DNA from: Halopenitus salinus
GTDB taxonomy: Archaea > Halobacteriota > Halobacteria > Halobacteriales > Haloferacaceae
Direction of reading: 5' to 3'
DNA length: 64,000 nucleotides
Assembly: GCF_042662125.1 (NCBI RefSeq)
Contig: NZ_JBHSXL010000008.1
Span: forward strand, 176,941-240,940
Shown one piece after another: positions 49,906-58,864 of this stretch. The position numbers and the translations under genes were made by a program. The notes beneath the pieces are model-generated. The model had not been told where the DNA came from, did no database searches, and saw only the letters and a program-made list of their open reading frames with translations. Every line of letters starts with the position of its first letter. Position 1 is the first letter of the stretch.

Positions 49906-50823
49906 GTGTTCTTCCCCCTCCTGCAGCTGCTCGTCGGGCTCGTCGGCCTCGTCTACGGCGGCAAACGCGTCGTCGACGACGCGAGCGCCTTCGCCCACGA
50001 GTGGGGCGTTCCGCGACTGTTCATCGGCGTCACCTTCGTCGCGATCGGTAGTTCGATCCCCGAGATCGCCGCCTCGGTGTACGCCGGACTGTACCAGTCG
50101 CCCCAGTTCGTCGTCGGCCACATCGCTGGCTCCGCGACCGCACAGATCACCGTCGGCGTCGGCGTCGTGGCGCTCCTGTCGCCGCTCTCGCTCGAGCGCT
50201 CGAAGATCCGGCTCTACGGAGGCGGGATGGTCGCCGCGATGGGCCTCATGCTCGTCTCCGTGCGATCGGGTCGGACTACCCGCCTCGAGGGGATGCTCCT
50301 CGTGGCCGCGTATCTCCTCTTTCTCGCCGCGAGCTATGAACGGCTGGACCTGCACGACACCGTCGATCGCCGGGTCTCGGACCGGACGACCGGTCCGCGG
50401 GCTGCCGTCGGACTGCTCGCGGGGCTCGTGTTCGTCGTCGCCGGCGGCCACCTGCTCGTAGTCGGCAGCCGGGAAGTGGCCCTCGTGGTCGGGGTTCCGC
50501 CGCTGGCCATCGGCCTGATCACGGGGCTTGGCACCACCGCTCCGGAGATCGTCGTCGCCGCGATGGCCGTGTTGAAACACCGCTCCGGGATCGCGATCGG
50601 GACGCTGTTGGGCAGCAACGTCACGGACCCGCTGTTCTCGTTCGGCCTCGGGGCGGCCGTCGGCGGGTTCTCCTTCGGGAACCCCGAAGTCGTGATGGCG
50701 TCGACGGCGTACATGCTCCTCGCCTCCGTGATCGTGGTGGGGATCTTCCTCGTTCGCGGCGAGATCGGTCGTCGGGGCGCCGTCTGCTGTATCTCGCTCT
50801 ACGTGCCGACGTTTCTCGTGTGA
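49906..50823 (+). CDS. Sodium/calcium exchanger-type membrane antiporter
   Basis: A 305-residue cation antiporter of the CaCA family, starting at GTG 49906. The two alpha repeats are clear: FIGVTFVAIGSSIPEIAASV and AIGLITGLGTTAPEIVVAAM, each with the GSSxPE/GTTxPE ion-binding motif. About ten membrane helices are predicted, with a short cytoplasmic loop between repeats (RLDLHDTVDRRVSDRTTG). It exchanges cations such as Ca2+ for Na+, relevant to halophile ion balance. Confidence 0.9.
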   Translation: MFFPLLQLLVGLVGLVYGGKRVVDDASAFAHEWGVPRLFIGVTFVAIGSSIPEIAASVYAGLYQSPQFVVGHIAGSATAQITVGVGVVALLSPLSLERSKIRLYGGGMVAAMGLMLVSVRSGRTTRLEGMLLVAAYLLFLAASYERLDLHDTVDRRVSDRTTGPRAAVGLLAGLVFVVAGGHLLVVGSREVALVVGVPPLAIGLITGLGTTAPEIVVAAMAVLKHRSGIAIGTLLGSNVTDPLFSFGLGAAVGGFSFGNPEVVMASTAYMLLASVIVVGIFLVRGEIGRRGAVCCISLYVPTFLV

Positions 50824-50892
50824 GGTCGACGACCGATCTACGACCGAGGAAGGTAACACTCGTCGCCCGTAGCGACTTTCTTTATAAGGTAG

Positions 50893-50967
50893 TGGGTTGG
50901 GGCGAATTTGAATCGCCGGCCTCCTCCATGTCAAGGAGGTGTCATAACCAGACTAGACCACCAACCC
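50893..50967 (-). tRNA. tRNA-Val (GAC anticodon)
   Basis: Read leftward, the acceptor stem is GGGTTGG paired with CCAACCC plus discriminator A. The anticodon stem-loop is CCTCC-TTGACAT-GGAGG (anticodon GAC, Val) and the T-arm GGCGA-TTCAAAT-TCGCC. The CCA end is not encoded. No intron is visible. Confidence 0.95.
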
Positions 50968-51153
50968 GACCGCGGCTCGTCTGGCGCGTTTTCACGTATC
51001 CGGGGGACGTAATTGAACCTTTCGAATCGACGACGGCGACGGGTCCGGATCGAACGACGTCGACGCGATCGTCGGGCCCGATCGACGTTCCGCGTCCGCG
51101 GTTCGCCTCGACCATACACCTCCGTTCAAGTACCTCCGCGGGCATCGGCCGGT

Positions 51154-52413
51154 ATGGTCGATCTCTCCGCCCGCGCCGATCGCCTCGACGCGTATCTCGC
51201 CGAAACCGACCTCGAGGCCGTCTGGTTCGCGCGGCCGAACGGCTTCGCCTGGCTCACCGGGGACGCGAACGACGGCATCGTCGGTCCCGGATGCGGGGCG
51301 GACGGCGGCGGCGGCGTGGGCGTCGACCTCGCTGCCGGCGATGCGGCCGCGACCGTGAGCGACTGCGGCGTCGCCGCGGTCGGGTACGACGGGACGTTCC
51401 GCGCCCTCGTCCCCTCCAACGAGGCGGACCGGTTCCGCGAGGAGGTGCTTCCGGACCGGATCGCCGTCGAGACGTTCCCGTGGCACGCCTCCTCGCTCGC
51501 GGAGGCGATCGCCGACCGCTCGCCCACCCCGGCCGCGACCGACGCTCCCCTCGGTCGCGACGGGTTCGAGGTACTCGACGCCTCCCGGCTTCGCCAGCCC
51601 CTCTCGGAGGAGGACTGCGAGCGCTATCGCGAGCTCGGTCGGGAGGCCGCCGCCGCGGTCGAGACCGTCTGTCGACAGCTCGAGTCCGGCGACCCGGAAT
51701 ACGAGGTCGCCGCGGCCATCGAGATCTCTTTGGCCTCCCGGGGCGTCTCGACGCCGGTCGTCTGCGTCGGCGGCGGCGACCGCGCCCGGCGGTACGCCAG
51801 TCCGACCCCGAGCGACGCGGAGCTCGGCGAGTACGCGATCGTCTCGGTCACGGCCGAGCGCGGCGGGCTGTACGCCTCGCTCTCGCGGACGGTAACTTTC
51901 GACGCACCCGAGTGGCTCGAGGAGCGCCACCGCGCGGCCGCCCGGATCGAGGCCACGGCGCTCGCCGCCACGCGGGCCGCGATCCGGGGCGATCTGACCG
52001 GCGAAACGGGTGGGGGCGATTTGGCCGGCGAGGCGGGCGATGCGGGCGAACGCGCCGAGGCGCGCGCGACCTCGGGCGAGGTCTTCGAGGCCGTCCGCGA
52101 GGCGTACGACGCGGTCGGATTCGCCGACCGCTGGAGCGATCACCACCGGGGCGGGGCTGCGGGATTCGCCGCGCGCGAGTGGATCGCGAGGCCCGGCGGC
52201 GACCGTCCCGTGACTGCACCGATGGGGTACGCCTGGAACCCGACGGTCGTCGGTGCGCGAAGCGAGGACACGTACCTCCTCGCGAGCGATCGCAGCGAGG
52301 TCCTCACGAAGACCGGCCAGTGGCCGACGGTCGAGGTCGATCCGGTGGACGTTCCGGCGCTCGATGGCCTCTCCGTCGACGCCTTCGAGCGACACACGCC
52401 GATCGTCTTGTGA
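51154..52413 (+). CDS. M24 (aminopeptidase P-like) family protein, catalytically degenerate
   Basis: A 419-residue protein with the creatinase N-domain (MVDLSARADRLDAYLAETDL, FARPNGFAWLTGDANDG) and a C-terminal pita-bread fold. The metal site looks lost: where active enzymes have IDLGAEYDGY-SD-TRT, this reads VSVTAERGGLYASLSRT (both Asp replaced by Ser). HHRGGAAG keeps a His, the first Glu becomes Asn (AWNPTVV), while RSEDTYLL keeps the last Glu. It is thus likely a non-catalytic member. An acidic Gly-rich insert (GETGGGDLAGEAG) sits near residue 285. Confidence 0.75.
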   Translation: MVDLSARADRLDAYLAETDLEAVWFARPNGFAWLTGDANDGIVGPGCGADGGGGVGVDLAAGDAAATVSDCGVAAVGYDGTFRALVPSNEADRFREEVLPDRIAVETFPWHASSLAEAIADRSPTPAATDAPLGRDGFEVLDASRLRQPLSEEDCERYRELGREAAAAVETVCRQLESGDPEYEVAAAIEISLASRGVSTPVVCVGGGDRARRYASPTPSDAELGEYAIVSVTAERGGLYASLSRTVTFDAPEWLEERHRAAARIEATALAATRAAIRGDLTGETGGGDLAGEAGDAGERAEARATSGEVFEAVREAYDAVGFADRWSDHHRGGAAGFAAREWIARPGGDRPVTAPMGYAWNPTVVGARSEDTYLLASDRSEVLTKTGQWPTVEVDPVDVPALDGLSVDAFERHTPIVL

Positions 52414-52777
52414 CCCCTCCGCGGCGTCGAATGGGGCCACCGCTCCCGTTCGGTCCCCCGAATCGTCGGCCGATCGGCAAACGCTTTTCGAGAGACGCTG
52501 CGACCCATCGAGAAACGCTTTAGTACTCTCACGTGCGTAGGACCCGATAATGAGCGCGGACGCCCGTCGCGACGCTCGTGTTTTCCGACAGCGACGAGCC
52601 CCGCGAGCGCGACGACGACCGGCCCTTTGAGGCCGAGATCACCACACTTCCGTCGTCGCGTCCGTTCGTCTTCGTGTTCTACCGTCCGGTTTCCGGTTCG
52701 GCGAGCGTCCGCTTTCGCGTTTATTTACAAACTCTAAACCGCTGAATTTAAGGGTCTAAGGGTCCCAGCACACGGTA
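52414..52777. other. Spacer and argG promoter, with a possible frameshifted small gene
   Basis: A 364-bp gap. The AT-rich end (TTTATTTACAAACTCTAAAC at 52720-52739 and GAATTTAAGGG) serves argG. A start MSADARRDA at 52550 runs into a continuation (VFSDSDEPRERDDDRPFEAE, 52578-52745) only after a one-base shift, which might be a decayed gene or chance. Confidence 0.3.
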
Positions 52778-54049
52778 ATGACACGCGTGGCACTCGCGTT
52801 TAGCGGGGGACTCGACACCACCGTCTGCGTACCGCTGCTCGAAGAGGAATACGGATACGACGAGGTCATCGGCGTCACCGTCGACGTCGGCCAGCCCGCC
52901 TCGGAGTTCGAGGAGGCCGAGGAGACAGCCGAGGCGCTGGGGCTCGATCTCCACGTCGTCGACGCCAAGGAGGAGTTCGCGAACCTGTGTTTCGACGCGG
53001 TGCGGGCCAACGCGACCTACCAGGGCTACCCGCTCGGCACCGCGCTCGCGCGCCCGGTCATCGCCGAGGCCATCCTCGAGGTGGCCCTCGAGGAGGACTG
53101 TGACGCCGTCGCCCACGGCTGTACGGGCAAGGGCAACGACCAGCTTCGGTTCGAGGCCGTCTGGCGCGGCTCCGATCTCGAAGTGATCGCGCCCGTGCGC
53201 GAGCTCGGGCTCACCCGCGAGTGGGAGATCGACTACGCCGACGAGAAGGACCTGCCCGTCGAGGCCGGCGACGGCGGCGTCTGGTCCATCGACACGAACA
53301 TCTGGTCGCGCGCGGTCGAGGGCGGCGAGCTCGAGAACCCCGATTACGTCCCGCCGGAGGACATCTACGAGTGGACCGCGGAACCCGAGGGCGAGACCAC
53401 CATCGAGGTGACCTTCGAGGAGGGCGTCCCCGTCGCGGTCGACGGCGAGGAGATGGGTCCCGTCGAGCTGATCCAGCACCTCAACGAGTACGCCGGCGGC
53501 TACGGCGTCGGCCGCACCGACGTGATGGAGGACCGGATGCTCGGCCTGAAGGTGCGCGAGAACTACGAGCACCCGGCCGCGACGGTGCTTCTCACCGCGC
53601 ACGCGGCCCTCGAGGACCTCGTTCTCACGAAGGGCGAGCGCTCGTTCAAGAAGGGGATCGAACAGGAGTGGTCGGAGAAGGCCTACCAGGGGCTCGTCTT
53701 CGCGCCGCTCGTCGACGCCCTCGACGCGTTCATCGCGGAGACCCAGGACGTCGTCACCGGCACCGCGACGGTGAAGGTCGCCGGCGGCAACTGCCGCGTC
53801 GTCGCCCGCGACAGCGAGTACGCGGTCTACTCCGAGGAGATGGCCTCGTTCAACACCGCCGACGTCGCCGGGATCGCCCAGGAGGACGCCACCGGCGTCG
53901 CCAAGTACCACGGGCTCCAGGAGCGGCTCGCCAACCGCGTCCACTCGGACGTCTCCGGCCGCGAGCTCGCCGCCGACGGCGCGGGTGAGGAGGGCGAGGT
54001 CGACGCCGCCGGGATCGACACGGACCTCGAGGACGCCGCCGACGAGTGA
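52778..54049 (+). CDS. argG: Argininosuccinate synthase
   Basis: A 423-residue enzyme joining citrulline and aspartate with ATP, the penultimate step of arginine synthesis. The P-loop-like AFSGGLDTTVCVPLL is near residue 6; DVGQPASEFEEAEETAEALG, AHGCTGKGNDQLRFE and TVKVAGGNCRVVAR are typical. The C-terminal part has a haloarchaeal acidic extension (EEGEVDAAGIDTDLEDAADE). Its stop overlaps the first bases of a GTG alternative start of argH. Confidence 0.96.
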   Translation: MTRVALAFSGGLDTTVCVPLLEEEYGYDEVIGVTVDVGQPASEFEEAEETAEALGLDLHVVDAKEEFANLCFDAVRANATYQGYPLGTALARPVIAEAILEVALEEDCDAVAHGCTGKGNDQLRFEAVWRGSDLEVIAPVRELGLTREWEIDYADEKDLPVEAGDGGVWSIDTNIWSRAVEGGELENPDYVPPEDIYEWTAEPEGETTIEVTFEEGVPVAVDGEEMGPVELIQHLNEYAGGYGVGRTDVMEDRMLGLKVRENYEHPAATVLLTAHAALEDLVLTKGERSFKKGIEQEWSEKAYQGLVFAPLVDALDAFIAETQDVVTGTATVKVAGGNCRVVARDSEYAVYSEEMASFNTADVAGIAQEDATGVAKYHGLQERLANRVHSDVSGRELAADGAGEEGEVDAAGIDTDLEDAADE

Positions 54050-54051
54050 CC

Positions 54052-55527
54052 ATGTCCGACGGAACCGCCCCCGGGACGGCCGTCCGCCGCGACCGCTTCA
54101 GCGGCGGCCCCGCCCGCGAATTCCTCTCGAGCCTCGCGGCCGACGAGGCCATCTTCGCGGCGGACCTCGCCGTCGATCGAGCGCACGTGGTCATGCTCGC
54201 CGAGGAGGGGATCCTCGAGCCCGACGTCGCCGGCGGGATCCTCTCGGCGCTCGCCGCGGTCGAGGCCGACGGCCACGACGCGCTCTCGGAGGGCGAGGAC
54301 GTCCACGAGGCGATAGAGACCGCCGTCATCGACCGGATCGGCCCCGACGGCGGCCGGATGCACACCGCGCGCTCGCGCAACGACGAGGTCGCGACCTGCA
54401 TCCGGTACCGCCTGCGCGAGGACCTGCTCGAGCTCGCGGAGGCGACGCTCGCGCTGCGCGAGGCCCTCGCGGCGACCGCACGCGAGCACGCGGGGACGAC
54501 GATGCCCGGATACACGCACCTGCAGTCCGCCCAGCCGACGACCGTCGCCCACCACCTGCTCTCCTACGAGTCGGCGATCGCTCGCGAGACGGCGCGTCTA
54601 CTCGACGCCTACGACCGGACGAACCGGTCGCCGCTTGGCGCCGCGGCCTTCGCGGGAACCCCGTTCGCGATCGACCGCGAGCGCACCGCCGAGCTGCTCG
54701 GCTTCGACGGGATCGTCGAGAACTCGATGGACGCCGTCTCGGCGCGCGACTTCCTCGTCGAGGCGGCCGCGACGATCGCCTCGCTCGCGACCACGCTCTC
54801 GGGGCTCGCCGAGGACCTGATCGTCTTCGCGAACAAGGGATTCCTCGAGCTGGACGACGATTACGCCTCGACCTCCTCGATCATGCCCCAGAAGAAGAAC
54901 CCCGACACGCTCGAGCTCACCCGCGGCGCCGCCGGCGACGCGATCGGCGAGCTGACCGGCGTCCTGACCGCGCTGAAGGGGCTCCCCCGCGCGTACAACC
55001 GCGACCTTCAGGGGGTCCATCCCGGCGTCTTCGAGATCGCGGGCCTCGTTCGCGACGCGACCGACGTCGCCGGCGGCGCCGTGGCGACCGCGGAGTGGAA
55101 CGCGGACGCCCTGGCCGAGGCGGCCGGTGGGGGCTTTTCGACCGCCACCGGCGTCGCGGACCTGCTCGCGATGGCCGGGCTGCCCTTCCGGTCGGCCCAC
55201 GAGATCGTCGCGCACGCGGCCGCGTCGATCGAGGACGCCACCGACGCCGACTCGACGGCGACGGTCCTCGATGCGGCCGCGGAGGACGTCCTCGGGGAGT
55301 CGCTGTTCGAGTACGTCGACCGCGCGGACCTCGAGTCCGTCCTCGATCCGAACGTGAGCGTCGCGAGTCGCGATTCCGCGGGCGGTCCCGCGCCGGAGGC
55401 AGTCGACGACGCGCTCTCCTCGGTCGATTCCGCGATCGCGGCCGACGATGACGCGATCATCGACCGCCGGAACGCCCTGGCCGAGGCGGCCGAGACGCTC
55501 GAGGCGGAGGTGGCGTCGTATGTCTGA
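54052..55527 (+). CDS. argH: Argininosuccinate lyase
   Basis: A 491-residue lyase splitting argininosuccinate into arginine and fumarate. The superfamily signature loop TSSIMPQKKNPDTLELTR is intact with the catalytic serine, as are HTARSRNDEVATC and TTMPGYTHLQSAQPTT. The ATG at 54052 is used, although an upstream GTG at 54046 would overlap argG by 4 bp. With argG it forms the first two genes of the arginine cluster. Confidence 0.96.
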   Translation: MSDGTAPGTAVRRDRFSGGPAREFLSSLAADEAIFAADLAVDRAHVVMLAEEGILEPDVAGGILSALAAVEADGHDALSEGEDVHEAIETAVIDRIGPDGGRMHTARSRNDEVATCIRYRLREDLLELAEATLALREALAATAREHAGTTMPGYTHLQSAQPTTVAHHLLSYESAIARETARLLDAYDRTNRSPLGAAAFAGTPFAIDRERTAELLGFDGIVENSMDAVSARDFLVEAAATIASLATTLSGLAEDLIVFANKGFLELDDDYASTSSIMPQKKNPDTLELTRGAAGDAIGELTGVLTALKGLPRAYNRDLQGVHPGVFEIAGLVRDATDVAGGAVATAEWNADALAEAAGGGFSTATGVADLLAMAGLPFRSAHEIVAHAAASIEDATDADSTATVLDAAAEDVLGESLFEYVDRADLESVLDPNVSVASRDSAGGPAPEAVDDALSSVDSAIAADDDAIIDRRNALAEAAETLEAEVASYV

Positions 55528-55732
55528 GGCCACCCGCCTCGAGGCGCTCGCATCGGGCGACGTGCCGGGATCCGGGGCCGTCCCCCGGGGATTTGGGGTC
55601 CGTCGGCGACGGGCGACGCTCCGTCGACGACCTCGCCGACCCCGTCGCCGACCGCGACGGCGATCGGCGGACGTTCCGAGCGCGTTCCCGTCGAACCCCA
55701 ACGGAGGGATCTCATATCTATACGGGATCTGA
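55520..55732 (+). CDS. Doubtful small frame after argH
   Basis: A 70-codon frame (MSEATRLEALASGDVPGSGA...) begins within the argH 3' end and is followed by an Arg-rich run of low plausibility. No family is known to me at this position, and the neighbouring frame reads an equally plausible acidic peptide. It is probably non-coding spacer. Confidence 0.15.
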   Translation: MSEATRLEALASGDVPGSGAVPRGFGVRRRRATLRRRPRRPRRRPRRRSADVPSAFPSNPNGGISYLYGI

Positions 55733-55856
55733 TGGATGATATCGAACGGTCGCGTTAACGACCTTCTGTCCCGTTAGCTCCTGGTGTGTGTCGTATCTTC
55801 CTTCTGATAGGTTCGAAGGGTTTATGTAGCAACGACGGGGAAGTACGAACACGACA
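55733..55856 (+). promoter_or_regulatory. Promoter of the lysW-argX operon
   Basis: The gap before lysW is AT-enriched and includes GGGTTTATGTAGC (55819-55831), a plausible TATA region about 30 bp before the ATG, and a palindrome-like CGCGTTAACG at 55752-55761. No specific arginine operator can be assigned. Confidence 0.5.
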
Positions 55857-56027
55857 ATGACACAAGCAGAATGTGTCGAGTGTGGGGCCGAGGTTTCCCT
55901 GCACGACGACCTCGAGGTGGGAGAGATCATCGACTGTGGCACCTGTGGCGCCGAGCTGGAGGTCATCGACGTTTCCCCGCCGGTCCTCGATCGAGCCCCC
56001 GAGCTCGAAGAGGACTGGGGGGAGTGA
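55857..56027 (+). CDS. lysW: Amino-group carrier protein LysW
   Basis: A 56-residue acidic carrier protein that protects the amino group of glutamate or alpha-aminoadipate during synthesis. The zinc site is ECVECGAEV and DCGTCGAEL (four Cys), and the C-terminus ends ELEEDWGE, the EDWGE tail to which the substrate is attached. Begins at ATG 55857, followed after one base by argX. Its presence indicates that arginine is made via LysW-bound intermediates. Confidence 0.95.
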   Translation: MTQAECVECGAEVSLHDDLEVGEIIDCGTCGAELEVIDVSPPVLDRAPELEEDWGE

Positions 56028-56028
56028 G

Positions 56029-56937
56029 ATGAAGGTCGGAATCCTCTACTCCCGGATCCGCAAGGACGAGAAGCTCCTCCTCTCGGAGCTTCGCGACCGC
56101 GATCACGAGGTCGAGAAGATCGACGTTCGCAAGGAACGGTTCGGCCTGCAGTCGACGACCGCGAACGTCGAGGACCTCGACGTCGTCGTCGATCGGTGTC
56201 TCGCGACGAGCCGGTCGCTTTACGCCTCGCGGTTCCTCGACAGCTACGGCGTTCCCGTCGTCAACGCGCCGGAGACCGCCGACGTCTGTGCGGACAAGGC
56301 GAAGAACTCCCTCGCGCTCGCGAACGCGGACGTTCCCACGCCGGAGACCCAGGTCGCGTTCACGACCGACGCGGCCCTCGAGGCCATAGAGGAGTTCGGC
56401 TACCCCTGCGTGTTGAAGCCCGTCGTCGGATCGTGGGGCCGGCTGATGGCGAAGATCGACTCGCGAAACGCCGCCGAGGCCATCCTCGAGCACAAGGCGA
56501 CGCTCGGCCACTACGAGCACAAGGTGTTCTACGTCCAGGAGTTCGTCGACAAGCCGGGCCGCGACATCCGCGTCGTCGCGGTCGACGGCGAGCCGATCGC
56601 GGCGATGACGCGCACCTCGGACCACTGGCTGACGAACGCCGCCAGGGGCGGCCAGGTCTCCGAGTTCGAGATGGACGAGACGGTCCTCGACCTCGTCGAG
56701 ACGGCCTCCGATGCGGTCGGGGGCGGCCTGCTCGGCATCGACCTCATGGAGGTCGGCGGAACCGGCTCCGGCGAGTACACGGTCCACGAGGTGAACCACA
56801 CCGTCGAGTTCAAGGCGCTCAACGACGCCGTCGAGGCCGACGTCCCCGCCGCGGTCGTCGACTGGCTGGAGACGCGCGTCGCTTCCGACGAGGCCGACGA
56901 GGGAAATGAACGCCGGGCGGGAGCGGCGGCGCGATGA
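56029..56937 (+). CDS. argX: LysW-dependent glutamate/aminoadipate ligase (ATP-grasp)
   Basis: A 302-residue ATP-grasp ligase (LysX/ArgX) that joins the substrate amino group to the C-terminal Glu of LysW. It begins MKVGILYSRIRKDEKLLLSE. ATP-grasp features FPCVLKPVVGSWGRLMAKID-like YPCVLKPVVGSWG, YVQEFVDKPGRDIRVVAVDG and YTVHEVNHTVEFKAL are present. Arginine versus lysine specificity cannot be firmly decided, but the arg genes around it and no lys-only partners favour arginine. Overlaps argC by 4 bp. Confidence 0.93.
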   Translation: MKVGILYSRIRKDEKLLLSELRDRDHEVEKIDVRKERFGLQSTTANVEDLDVVVDRCLATSRSLYASRFLDSYGVPVVNAPETADVCADKAKNSLALANADVPTPETQVAFTTDAALEAIEEFGYPCVLKPVVGSWGRLMAKIDSRNAAEAILEHKATLGHYEHKVFYVQEFVDKPGRDIRVVAVDGEPIAAMTRTSDHWLTNAARGGQVSEFEMDETVLDLVETASDAVGGGLLGIDLMEVGGTGSGEYTVHEVNHTVEFKALNDAVEADVPAAVVDWLETRVASDEADEGNERRAGAAAR

Positions 56938-57983
56938 GCGCGTCCCCCCTCACCGCCAGCGTGATCGGCGGGTCCGGATTCGCCGGCGGCGAGCTGTTGC
57001 GCCTGCTCGCCGGCCATCCCGAGTTCGAGATCACACAGGCGACCTCCCGATCCTACACCAACAAGACGGTCGGCTCCGTCCACCCGAACCTCCGATCGCT
57101 CGACCTCCGCTTCAGCGATCCCGCGGATCTCGAGTCGGTCGACGTCCTGTTCGCGGCCACGCCACACGGCGTCTCAATGGAACGGATCGACGCCTTCCTC
57201 GAGGCGGCCGACACCGTCGTCGACCTCTCCGCGGACTTCCGGCTGCCCGAGGCGGACCTCTACGACGAGTGGTACGAGGGTCACGACGCCCCGGAGTACC
57301 TCGAGCGCGCGGAGTACGCGCTCCCGGAGATCAACCGGGAGAACCTGGAGGGTGCGGAGCTGATCGCCGGCGGCGGCTGTAACGCCACCGCGACGATCCT
57401 CGGGCTCAAGCCCCTCGTCGACGAGGGGATCCTCGGTCCGGAGACGGGCGAGGTCGTCGTCGACGTGAAGGTCGGGTCCTCGGAGGGCGGCGCCGGCGGC
57501 GGCGCGGCCTCCTCACACCCCGAACGCTCCGGGGTCGTCCGCCCCTACGCGCCGATCAGCCACCGCCACGAGGCGGAGATCGGTGCGTACCTCGGCCTCG
57601 ACGTCTCCTTTACCGTCCACGCCGTCGACATGGTTCGCGGCGCCTCCGCGACCTGTCACGTCTTCCCCGACGGTCCGGTCTCGAAGGGCGATCTGTGGGG
57701 CGCCTACCGCGGCGCCTACGAGGAGGAGCCGTTCATGCGGCTCGTCTCCGGCGGCGGCGGCGTCTACCGCTACCCGGAGCCGAAGGCCGTCGCCGGCACG
57801 AACGCCGGCGAGGTCGGCTTCGAGCTGGACCCGAGCAACGAGCGCGTCGTCGTGTTCTCGGCGATCGACAACATGATGAAGGGATCGGCCGGCCAGGCGG
57901 TCCACGCGGCCAACGTCGCCCTCGGATTCGAGGAGACGGCCGGTCTCGAGTTCCAGGGGCTTCACCCGGTGGGATCGCCGTGA
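56934..57983 (+). CDS. argC: N-acetyl-gamma-glutamyl-phosphate / LysW-gamma-glutamyl-phosphate reductase
   Basis: A 349-residue NADPH-dependent reductase forming the semialdehyde. The N-terminal binding motif is VIGGSGFAGGELLRLL, and the catalytic Cys lies in LIAGGGCNATATILGLKPLV. EIGAYLGLDVSFTVHAVDMV and the ending GSAGQAVHAANVALGFEET are ArgC/LysY-like. Start ATG 56934 overlaps argX by 4 bp; a GTGA overlap follows with argB. Confidence 0.95.
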   Translation: MSASPLTASVIGGSGFAGGELLRLLAGHPEFEITQATSRSYTNKTVGSVHPNLRSLDLRFSDPADLESVDVLFAATPHGVSMERIDAFLEAADTVVDLSADFRLPEADLYDEWYEGHDAPEYLERAEYALPEINRENLEGAELIAGGGCNATATILGLKPLVDEGILGPETGEVVVDVKVGSSEGGAGGGAASSHPERSGVVRPYAPISHRHEAEIGAYLGLDVSFTVHAVDMVRGASATCHVFPDGPVSKGDLWGAYRGAYEEEPFMRLVSGGGGVYRYPEPKAVAGTNAGEVGFELDPSNERVVVFSAIDNMMKGSAGQAVHAANVALGFEETAGLEFQGLHPVGSP

Positions 57984-58864
57984 GCGACGCCGATTCCGAG
58001 GACCCTCCCGTCGTCGTCAAGGTCGGCGGCGCCAAGGCGGTCGATCCCGCCGGCGCCATCGGCGACGTCGCCGACCTCGTGGCGGCGGGCCGCTCCGTCG
58101 TCGTGGTCCACGGCGGATCCACCGCGGTCGACGACACCCTCGACCGGCTCGGCATCGAACCCGAGTACGTCGAGTCGGCCTCCGGCGTCACCGGCCGGTT
58201 CACCGACGCGGAGACCATGGAGGTCTTCGAGATGGTGATGGCCGGCAAGCTCAACACGGAGCTCGTCGCCGATCTCCGGTCGGCCGGGGTCGACGCGGTC
58301 GGGCTCTCGGGCGTCGACGGCGGGCTCCTCTCGGGCCCGCGCAAGTCGGCGGTTCGCGTGGTCGAGGGCGGCAAGAAGAAGATCCGTCGCGGCGACCACT
58401 CCGGAAAGCCGGAGTCGGTGAACGACGACCTCCTCCGCGGACTGACCGCGGACGGCTACGTGCCGGTCGTCTCCCCGCCGATGGCGGGCAGGGAGCGCGA
58501 CGGCGGCGTCACCCCGGTCAACACCGACGCCGACCGCGCGGCCGCCGCCATCGCCGGCGCGCTGGATGCGGAACTCGTCCTGTTGACCGACGTCTCGGGC
58601 GTCTACGCGGACCCCGAGGACTCCGAGACCCTCATCGAGTCGGTCTCGACGCCCGCCGAGTTCGAGGCGCTCGAGGACGCGGCCCAGGGGTTCATGGGCA
58701 AGAAGGTGATGGCGGCCGAGGAGGCGCTTTCGGGCGGCTCCCCGCTCGTCGTCGTCGCCGACGCGAACGCGGACGATCCGATCGTCGACGCGCTCTCCGG
58801 CGGCGGGACGCACGTGCACGCGAGCGCGCTCGCGAAACGGGACGCGAATATGGGGGACGCGTAG
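57980..58864 (+). CDS. argB: Acetylglutamate / LysW-aminoadipate kinase
   Basis: A 294-residue amino-acid kinase. The GTG start (57980) overlaps the argC stop by 4 bp. Key motifs are VVKVGGAKAVDP, VVVVHGGSTAVDDTLDRLGI and the ATP-binding DADRAAAAIAGALDAELVLL-TDVSGVY. KKIRRGDHSGKPESVNDDLL is a signature of the LysZ/ArgB group that phosphorylates carrier-bound substrate. It ends directly before the aminotransferase gene. Confidence 0.93.
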   Translation: MSDADSEDPPVVVKVGGAKAVDPAGAIGDVADLVAAGRSVVVVHGGSTAVDDTLDRLGIEPEYVESASGVTGRFTDAETMEVFEMVMAGKLNTELVADLRSAGVDAVGLSGVDGGLLSGPRKSAVRVVEGGKKKIRRGDHSGKPESVNDDLLRGLTADGYVPVVSPPMAGRERDGGVTPVNTDADRAAAAIAGALDAELVLLTDVSGVYADPEDSETLIESVSTPAEFEALEDAAQGFMGKKVMAAEEALSGGSPLVVVADANADDPIVDALSGGGTHVHASALAKRDANMGDA

